From contig CAZIIM010000016.1 in assembly GCA_964539305.1 (NCBI GenBank), positions 1 through 40,435 of the forward strand: a stretch of DNA of 40,435 bases, in the 5' to 3' direction. Under the pieces are notes generated by a model that was not told where the DNA came from, did not search any database, and saw only the letters and a list, made by a program, of their open reading frames with translations. Position 1 is the first letter of the stretch. Each line of letters begins with the position of its first letter. The stretch is from CAZNUM01 sp964539305 (lineage in GTDB: Bacteria; Fidelibacterota; Marinisomatia; Marinisomatales; TCS55). Shown here one piece after another: positions 34,489-40,435 of the stretch. Both the position numbers and the translations under genes were made by a program.

Positions 34489-35453
34489 AATTAACCGATG
34501 AAAACAACACATTCTTGGGAATAAAGATTACGCCACCTCTTCTTTCAATTATAATTGTCAGTTATAATGATAAGGAAGGAATCCTGCGTTGTCTCCAATC
34601 CATTTATCACCACCATACCACCTCCTATTATGAAATCATTATCATTGATAATCACTCCATAGATGGTAGCCCCGAAGAGATTAAACGTCAATATCCTGAA
34701 GTCATTCTTATAGAAAATAATGCTAATATGGGCTTTGCCAGCGCCATAAACCAGGGAATTAAACAGGCAGGTGGGAAATATCTCTTATTTCTGAATCCAG
34801 ACACGGAGTTTCAATACCCTGTACTGGATTCATTTGTAAAAAAAGCAGAAAAAAACAAGAATGTAGGAATCTGGGGGCCTAAAATTATTGACCAGAATGG
34901 CAATCCTGTCCCTTCATGCTGGCCTTTCCCCACCATTTGGTCTTTGGTGGGGGAAATCTTTTATTGCCCCTTATTACAGAATAGCTATAGCCACCGTGAA
35001 ATTTCACATCCAGAATTCGAACCGGATATTCTTTCAGGGGCGGCCCTGTTTATCCGACAAAATATCCTAAATATTATTTCTGGTTTTGATGAACAGTTTT
35101 TCTGGATGGAGGATGCAGATCTTTGTTTCCGGGCGACGCAAAAGGGAATTAAAAAGCAATACTGCAATGATTTAGAAATAATTCACTACGGTGGTTCCAG
35201 TGCCAGTCAACACCAGACAATTACGATTGCTAATCAAGTATACAGCAAAGTAAAATTTTTTAAAAAACACTTCTCCTTTCCACATGTTGTCATTGTTCTT
35301 TTTCTTGAAGGAATCCATGTTGGATATAAACTGATATTGTTCTCGATACTGGCCCCGTTTAAAAAAGTTTACCGCGACAAAGCGAGGGCATATCTTTACA
35401 CTCTAGTCCACTTCCCTAGCGTATTTCGAATTCAGCCAGTATTATTCGACTGA
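34482..35453 (+). CDS. Glycosyltransferase family 2 (rhamnosyltransferase-like)
   Basis: 323 residues from the TTG at 34482; a stop lies at 34476-34478 and no in-frame ATG occurs before the fold begins, so a second TTG at 34518 is the only nearby alternative. GT2 motifs: LLSIIIVSYNDKEGILRCL (N-terminus), IIIDNHSIDGSPEE, NMGFASAINQGIKQAGGKY, LFLNPDTEF (metal-binding NPD, ~107), SGAALFIRQ and the base-containing FFWMEDADLCFR. These fit WbbL-like rhamnosyltransferases. It is the only sugar gene in the middle of the locus on the plus strand. Its end overlaps the ligase gene by 22 bp, tail to tail. Confidence 0.87.
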   Translation: MEQLTDENNTFLGIKITPPLLSIIIVSYNDKEGILRCLQSIYHHHTTSYYEIIIIDNHSIDGSPEEIKRQYPEVILIENNANMGFASAINQGIKQAGGKYLLFLNPDTEFQYPVLDSFVKKAEKNKNVGIWGPKIIDQNGNPVPSCWPFPTIWSLVGEIFYCPLLQNSYSHREISHPEFEPDILSGAALFIRQNILNIISGFDEQFFWMEDADLCFRATQKGIKKQYCNDLEIIHYGGSSASQHQTITIANQVYSKVKFFKKHFSFPHVVIVLFLEGIHVGYKLILFSILAPFKKVYRDKARAYLYTLVHFPSVFRIQPVLFD

Positions 35454-36730
35454 TCACAGAAATAATCCAGATTTATTACAGCCATTGCCAGGCCAAACAT
35501 TACCCACATGGGGAGTAAATAAACGACGGAACTGGCACTAATAGCGGCAGGGATGAACCCAATCAGTGCTAACGAAACTGCAGAAGCGCAATAATTTAAA
35601 AAAGACCTTTCACTGCGGCTGATCCACAAAAGATTCCACACCAGGGAAATATACCAGCTCATAAACACGAGGAAAAACACAACACCTCCATCCACCATGA
35701 TTTCAACCCAGAAATTATGCATGCTGGTAATCCGGCCATCCACACCGCCCACCGCTTCCTGAACGGCTACAGATCCTCCGGCACCGACGCCCCACCCATA
35801 AGTGGTTTTCAGGGCCTGGATTCCATTCTCAATTAATTCCCGCCGAATGGAAATGGATTCACCAATGACAACGTCGTCCGTAAGCAGACTCTGAATTGCA
35901 TCCACTGCATGGGCTACCTCTGATATACGAGGATTTTCACTGTTTTTCAGGACATCAACCGATTTAAAAAAACCAAGGGCTAGAACCACGACCAGAAGGA
36001 TGGTGCTCACCTGTTTCCGGTAAAACAGGAAATACACTATAAACATCAGTCCCAGAGCAACAAACACAGCCCTGGAGGCCGTTGCCATGACGAGAAAAAT
36101 AATGGCTACAACACCGAAAATTTTTATCACCGTTTTTCGGCTGAAGAGAAAGAAGGGTAGTCCCAGTGCCAGGGTAATCGCCAGATCGTTTGGATTCCAC
36201 TGGAACCCCGTAGGCGACTTGATTAAGGGCAACAGGGAGGAGTTATTTAGTGAAGTCTCGATAGTGCTGGTGCGACCAAAGAACTGGACAACGCTGGAGT
36301 AAGGTGAAATGGGTAATCGGAAGGAGGTTAAGGACTCCAACAGCGAAAATACCATCTCCAGCAGAAAAATAGCCGCCGCAATGCTAAAAATCCGTCGCAG
36401 CCGTTCCTCATTCGTGCCATACCAGACCACCACTAAAGATAAACTAATACCACAGATTAAATAAAAGAGGTATTGGAGGGTATACAGTTTATTGATTGAC
36501 CAGAACAGGGATAAAAAATACCAGACCAGCATCCCGATTAAAAACAGCGGGTATTGCCTGCCAGCCGGTAAAGTGAGGCGATAATTATTCTGTTTTATAT
36601 ACAAAATGAAATAAAAGAAAATTCCTATCAAGACCACGTGATACAAATAAAGGTTGGAATAGCTGATGCCAACCCCAATAATTGCCGTTGCCACCAACAA
36701 CTCTGGTAATGTAGGTAACTGCCAACTCAT
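35432..36730 (-). CDS. O-antigen polymerase/ligase family membrane protein (Wzy/WaaL-like)
   Basis: 432 residues with about eleven hydrophobic helices spread through the chain. The WaaL/Wzy_C region includes FQWNPNDLAITLALGLPFF (~190), a periplasmic loop (~265-345) and SMHNFWVEIMVDGGVVFF (~340), where the conserved H and the aromatic pattern occur. Residues LPAGRQ near 53-58 match a short peptide often produced when a dispersed GC-rich repeat lies in a coding region. The gene polymerises lipid-linked repeat units or ligates chains; with Wzx and Wzz nearby I favour Wzy. Specific assignment is uncertain because the family is highly diverged. Confidence 0.8.
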   Translation of the reverse strand: MSWQLPTLPELLVATAIIGVGISYSNLYLYHVVLIGIFFYFILYIKQNNYRLTLPAGRQYPLFLIGMLVWYFLSLFWSINKLYTLQYLFYLICGISLSLVVVWYGTNEERLRRIFSIAAAIFLLEMVFSLLESLTSFRLPISPYSSVVQFFGRTSTIETSLNNSSLLPLIKSPTGFQWNPNDLAITLALGLPFFLFSRKTVIKIFGVVAIIFLVMATASRAVFVALGLMFIVYFLFYRKQVSTILLVVVLALGFFKSVDVLKNSENPRISEVAHAVDAIQSLLTDDVVIGESISIRRELIENGIQALKTTYGWGVGAGGSVAVQEAVGGVDGRITSMHNFWVEIMVDGGVVFFLVFMSWYISLVWNLLWISRSERSFLNYCASAVSLALIGFIPAAISASSVVYLLPMWVMFGLAMAVINLDYFCDQSNNTG

Positions 36731-36749
36731 TTCAGAAACAACTCCGGCG

Positions 36750-38000
36750 TTATCGCCAAAAAACCTGTTTGGTCCGAACCAATACGATCACCATCAGGAT
36801 TAAGGATATGGCTTCTGAAGCGACCATTGCAATCGGCAAACTACGGGCACCAAAATAGGGGGTCAGGAAATAGGTACTCACTAAGAGGACTACTCCTGCT
36901 GAAAATATTATTTTACTCAATGAGCGGTCCTGATTAATTGACATCATCCATTGTCGACCGATGATGTGTGTCATGGCAATTAGTGGGATTTGAATACTCA
37001 TAATGCGAAGATAACCGACAGCAGGTTTAAAAGGTTCACCGAGAAAGAGGCGAATAATAAGTGTGGCGCTTCCCAAAAGAAGGATCAGAATCACACCTCC
37101 AATCAATACATAGAATTTGAACGCTTTATTGACCAGGTGTTTTGCTTCCAACGGCGATTTAGCCAGTCGGGCCACCAAATGAGGGAAAAGTGCCAATCCT
37201 AAGGGACTAAAACCACTGATTACTGCCTTTTGAATTCGGTCAGCACCGTTGAATAATCCTATTTGAGTCATATCCACAACGCTGCTGAGAATGAATAAGC
37301 TGACCATACTGAAAGCGGTTGGAACGATGGTTAAATAAAAGGCATGCCTTCCTTCCCAAAGTGTCCTGAAAGCCTCCTCCCGTTTTGGTCTTTTCATTGG
37401 GGTAAGCTTAAACATCCAGATACTGGTGATGAGTGCAGTTGCGAGAGCAGTAATTGCGTGCACCGCCAATACGATCCAGACCTGATCGGGAGATTTCACC
37501 AAAAAAAATAAAGAAAATAATCCCACCGTCCGCAAAGCAACTTTCACCGTTGCAAAAAGACCGACTTTTTCTTTCCCCTGAAAATACCAGAGCGGAGTGA
37601 TTCCATTCCCCACGGCTGCAACGCATGCCAACCAGGCATACATCGGATGGTGGACAAAGACTGGTACAGTCATGATTGCGATTCCGGTAACTCCGACTGC
37701 TGCCAAGGACAGCCAGAACTTTGCCAGATACACGCGGCCAATTGTTTTCGAAAGCCGCTTTTGGTCCCCTCGATAGCGGGCGACATTTCTCGTTGCTGTC
37801 AGTCCAAACCCGAATTCCAAAACCAGGAGTAAAAAGATCCCCAGTGTTTGCGCTAATCCCAATTCCCCAAGCCCCGCCGGTAACAGTACCCGAGCTAAGT
37901 ACGGTGTAATCAGCAGTGCCAGCAGATAATCGGAAAAATTAATGATATAAAATGAAAACGTATTGACGGCCAGTGGGTGGCGTATCATCTTCGAAATCAT
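36750..38000 (-). CDS. wzx: Wzx-type polysaccharide flippase
   Basis: 416 residues with about twelve membrane helices. The N-terminus (IRHPLAVNTFSFYIINFSD) and the LPAGLGELGLAQTLGIFLL and GFGLTATRNVARYRGDQKR blocks match the polysaccharide biosynthesis (PST/MATE) flippase family. It moves the undecaprenyl-linked repeat unit across the inner membrane. 19 bp separate it from the ligase gene and 28 bp from wbpD. Confidence 0.88.
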   Translation of the reverse strand: MISKMIRHPLAVNTFSFYIINFSDYLLALLITPYLARVLLPAGLGELGLAQTLGIFLLLVLEFGFGLTATRNVARYRGDQKRLSKTIGRVYLAKFWLSLAAVGVTGIAIMTVPVFVHHPMYAWLACVAAVGNGITPLWYFQGKEKVGLFATVKVALRTVGLFSLFFLVKSPDQVWIVLAVHAITALATALITSIWMFKLTPMKRPKREEAFRTLWEGRHAFYLTIVPTAFSMVSLFILSSVVDMTQIGLFNGADRIQKAVISGFSPLGLALFPHLVARLAKSPLEAKHLVNKAFKFYVLIGGVILILLLGSATLIIRLFLGEPFKPAVGYLRIMSIQIPLIAMTHIIGRQWMMSINQDRSLSKIIFSAGVVLLVSTYFLTPYFGARSLPIAMVASEAISLILMVIVLVRTKQVFWR

Positions 38001-38028
38001 TTAAAAGACGGCTCCAGAGGAAGTAACC

Positions 38029-38613
38029 TTATTGTTCAGAATTAGCAGTCCGAATCAAAATGCCTTTGTCTAACCGGTACCGCCCACAGGTACTGACACC
38101 CTCAAGATCGAACTGTAATTTGTGACCCTTTCGATCCACCCATCCAGCGATTCGGCCCGGATTTCCCAACACGAGTGCCTGTGCTGGAACATCCTTAGTT
38201 ACAACGGCCCCGGCTCCAATGAGCGCGTAGGCACCAACTGTAATGCCACATAGAATTGTGGCGTTGGCTCCCAGAGAGGCGGATTTTTTAATTACTGTTT
38301 TTAAATAGTATTGACTCCCTTTTTGGGGGAATTCACTCCGGGGGATGCGAATATTGGTAAAAACCACCGAGGGGCCACAGAATACATAATCCTCCAGTTC
38401 TACCCCTTCATAAACGGAGACATTATTCTGGATTTTAACGCCGTTCCCAATCCGGACATTGTTTCCCACATTAACATTTTGTCCCAAGGTACAGTTCTCA
38501 CCAATGACTGCCCCTGACTGGACATGCGAAAAATGCCAGATTTTAGTGCCTGCACCAATGGTGACCTTTTCATCCACTACTGCAGTGGGATGAATAAAAA
38601 AATCCGTTTTCAT
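38029..38613 (-). CDS. wbpD: UDP-2-acetamido-3-amino-2,3-dideoxyglucuronate N-acetyltransferase (WbpD/WlbB)
   Basis: 194 residues from ATG. It is a left-handed beta-helix protein of hexapeptide repeats. Signature segments are FIHPTAVVDEKVTIGAGTKI, WHFSHVQSGAVIGENCTLGQ, KIQNNVSVYEGVELEDYVFC and GPSVVFTNIRIPRSEF, which match WbpD/WlbB closely. It acetylates the 3-amino group using acetyl-CoA. The start overlaps the wbpB stop by ATGA, and the two enzymes act close together in the same pathway. Confidence 0.9.
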   Translation of the reverse strand: MKTDFFIHPTAVVDEKVTIGAGTKIWHFSHVQSGAVIGENCTLGQNVNVGNNVRIGNGVKIQNNVSVYEGVELEDYVFCGPSVVFTNIRIPRSEFPQKGSQYYLKTVIKKSASLGANATILCGITVGAYALIGAGAVVTKDVPAQALVLGNPGRIAGWVDRKGHKLQFDLEGVSTCGRYRLDKGILIRTANSEQ

Positions 38614-39587
38614 TGTTTACTCACATTTCTCATGAGGCTTTCAGTAGCCAATTCTAAAATTTTAATCACCTCCAGACCGCTTGCCAGGGTTGCTTTATCC
38701 ACTGGTTGTCCATCCAAAATTTTTTCAAAATAACGAATTTCCTCCGTCAGGGGTAAATTGCTTTCATAGGGAATTTTTTCCGTTGGTCCCTCCCGGTTCA
38801 CTGGAATCCCCTGTTCCCATTTCACTCCCTTGTCATACAGTAAAAGTGGTTTTCCAGCGGCTGAATCTTCAAACCGCAGCATCCCTTTGGAACCCACCAC
38901 AACCAGACGATGTTCCTTAAACGGATGGAGCCAGCTCACAAAAATATGGCCCTGAACCCCGCCGGGATAGGTGAGATGAGTAAGTGTGATGTCATGGATC
39001 CCTTTCTGGATAAAGGCTCCGCCTCTCGAAGTTACCAGTTGGGGAAAGGATTCTGTGAAATACTGAAAAATGGAAACGTCATGTGGAGCAAAACTCCAAA
39101 ATACATTCTCCTGGGAACGGATAGTCCCCAGATTAAGGCGATTGCTGTAAATATATTGTAAATCGCCAATCCGACCCTCTTCAATCAGGTGTTTCATCTT
39201 TTCAATCGCCGGATGAAATAGCAACACATGACCAACCAGTGTCCGGTGGTTATTCAGGGAAGAAATTTCAGAGAGTTTTAGTGCATCTTCATAGTTTAAT
39301 GTCAGCGGTTTTTCAATGAGGACCGGAATTCCTTTCCGGATAATCTTTTCAGCCAATTCAAGGTGAGTATTGGGAGGCGTGGCAATGATGAATCCATCAA
39401 AGTGCTGATCGAAAGCTGTGTCAAGGTCTGAGAATAGGTTTATTCCGGGGTATTGGTTCGCTATTTCTTCCATCACCCGCGGGGACTTTTCGACAACAGC
39501 CGCCAGAAGGTTAAGTTCATTTAATGTACGAACATGGTTCCTCCCCCAGGCGCCGGCGCCTACGAGACAAATACGCTTTTGTTTCAC
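38610..39587 (-). CDS. wbpB: UDP-N-acetylglucosaminuronate 3-dehydrogenase (WbpB/WlbA), Gfo/Idh/MocA family
   Basis: 325 residues from GTG. The Rossmann motif is ICLVGAGAWGRNHVRTLNEL (~5-24). The family EKP motif is VLIEKPLTLNYEDALKLSE (~95), and ENVFWSFAPHDVSIFQYF (~158) carries the catalytic His region typical of WlbA/WbpB. It oxidises C3 of UDP-GlcNAcA with NAD+, ready for amination. GTG start overlaps the wzz stop; its own stop overlaps wbpD. Confidence 0.88.
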   Translation of the reverse strand: MKQKRICLVGAGAWGRNHVRTLNELNLLAAVVEKSPRVMEEIANQYPGINLFSDLDTAFDQHFDGFIIATPPNTHLELAEKIIRKGIPVLIEKPLTLNYEDALKLSEISSLNNHRTLVGHVLLFHPAIEKMKHLIEEGRIGDLQYIYSNRLNLGTIRSQENVFWSFAPHDVSIFQYFTESFPQLVTSRGGAFIQKGIHDITLTHLTYPGGVQGHIFVSWLHPFKEHRLVVVGSKGMLRFEDSAAGKPLLLYDKGVKWEQGIPVNREGPTEKIPYESNLPLTEEIRYFEKILDGQPVDKATLASGLEVIKILELATESLMRNVSKQ

Positions 39588-40435
39588 CGTTTTACCACCA
39601 CAACACTCGTCCCAACAACAAGCCCAAATAAAGCGGACAAAACCACAATCAGGGCTCGGTTAGGACGGCTCTTCCTGGATGGGGGCACGGCCCGGTCCAG
39701 GATATGAATAATAGGTGTCTGTTTCACTTCTTCAATGCGGGCTAACTCCAACTGCTGTTGGAGCGTAATGTACACCTGCTGTTTTGCCTCCACCTCCCGC
39801 AGCAGCCGGGTGTGCTCCATCTGCAGCTCCGGGGACTTGTTTATGACCCGGTTTCGTTCCTGGAAAGACTTTAACTGGTTCTCAAGATTAGTCAATTCAT
39901 TTTTTACCACTGCCAACCGGGTTTCAGTAAATTGCCTTTCTTTACTCGCCTGGGCTGAGTTTTCCTGTTGAATATAGCGCTGGACTTCATCACCGATAAA
40001 ATTGGCAACTGCCGCCGCCAGAGTTGGTGATTGCATCTCCACATTCACTTGAATCAACCCCGTCCGTCGATTCTCAAGCACCTTCAATCGAGTCTTCAAA
40101 ATACGAAGCCCCTCATCCAGAAGCGTCAGTGAATCTTTCGGTTCCGGGGACTGCCAAAACAAATACCAGGACGGCTCCTCTAATTTCCAGAAAGAAAGCA
40201 GATTTTCCGGAGGGCTTTCGGGATAAATTCTCCAGGGGTGGGTGAGGATCAATTCTGCCAGGCGCCTGGACTTCACGACTTCGGGAATATTGAAATTTTT
40301 CCTTTTCTCCAGCATGGAGAAACCCAGATTTGCCGCCAAGGCCTGAAACTGGCCTAACTGACGGGTTTCATCCCGGGCCGGGAACATCGTAATGGTGGCC
40401 TGGTAGTAGTTCGTCAATAAAAGTGAACCCAGAAT
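39584..40435 (-). CDS. wzz: Wzz/chain-length determinant protein, 5' end cut by the window
   Basis: 283 residues are visible; the frame is still open at the window edge (ILGSLLLTNYYQATITM...), so the gene starts beyond 40435 and the TTG at 40417 is not the real start. Visible parts are the end of the first membrane helix, a periplasmic helical region with KNELTNLENQLKSFQERN and VEAKQQVYITLQQQLELARI, the proline-rich GNVR-like segment IIHILDRAVPPSRKSRPNRA and a C-terminal helix (LIVVLSALFGLVVGTSVVVV). It controls polymer chain length with Wzy in the inner membrane. No tyrosine-kinase domain follows, so any Wzc-type kinase is elsewhere. Confidence 0.88.
   Translation of the reverse strand: MLGSLLLTNYYQATITMFPARDETRQLGQFQALAANLGFSMLEKRKNFNIPEVVKSRRLAELILTHPWRIYPESPPENLLSFWKLEEPSWYLFWQSPEPKDSLTLLDEGLRILKTRLKVLENRRTGLIQVNVEMQSPTLAAAVANFIGDEVQRYIQQENSAQASKERQFTETRLAVVKNELTNLENQLKSFQERNRVINKSPELQMEHTRLLREVEAKQQVYITLQQQLELARIEEVKQTPIIHILDRAVPPSRKSRPNRALIVVLSALFGLVVGTSVVVVKR

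Overview
The window looks like a chromosomal segment of a Gram-negative bacterium of the Bacteroidetes/FCB superphylum. A lineage such as Marinimicrobia, Calditrichota or KSB1 would fit, but I cannot fix the phylum by eye. The case rests on the DUF4159/DUF4175 gene pair, the Bacteroidetes-style proteins often labelled 'asparagine synthetase B', a YbeY with Asp in place of the third metal-binding His, many weak Shine-Dalgarno sites, signal peptides and lipoboxes, and outer-membrane beta-barrel proteins. No rRNA, tRNA, CRISPR array, transposase or prophage gene was seen.

Layout. (1) 1-4795: a gene-free left edge with two copies of a 39-bp repeat, then two minus-strand envelope genes. One encodes a predicted membrane-anchored Kelch/SARP-type regulator; the other a beta-barrel/TPR/BamE-like protein. 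(2) 4998-14152, plus strand: seven tightly packed genes. The first five overlap by ATGA junctions: DUF4159, DUF4175, a TPR protein, a glutamine-amidotransferase-like secreted protein, and a GNAT acetyltransferase. YjbQ and a trypsin-like lipoprotein follow. (3) 14149-21677, minus strand: a housekeeping run recJ, fabH, acyl-CoA dehydrogenase, 7TM-HD phosphodiesterase, ybeY, mazG. (4) 21802-22932, minus strand: RNase P RNA (rnpB) below a CT398-type zinc-ribbon gene, with a structured leader above that gene.

(5) 23203-40435: a Wzx/Wzy-type surface polysaccharide locus, mostly minus strand. Wzz (cut by the window edge), WbpB, WbpD, a Wzx flippase, a Wzy/ligase, two GT4 and one GT2 glycosyltransferases, a PD40 propeller lipoprotein, WbpI/WecB, a DegT aminotransferase, an initiating sugar-phosphate transferase, a CapD/WbpM dehydratase and a Wzi-like protein are present, plus a plus-strand WbpA dehydrogenase at the left end. 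WbpA, WbpB, WbpD and WbpI are four of the five enzymes that make UDP-2,3-diacetamido-2,3-dideoxymannuronic acid. CapD, DegT and the initiating transferase suggest that a second, 4-amino-4,6-dideoxy sugar is the first residue placed on the lipid carrier.

The most unusual observation is that the wzi-like gene has its ATG and signal peptide in one frame and the rest in the -1 frame. The two are joined exactly at a T TTT TTA heptamer, which could be programmed frameshifting, tract-length variation or a sequence error. The coupled DUF4159/DUF4175 cluster and the Kelch-TM-SARP regulator are the best candidates for poorly described systems.
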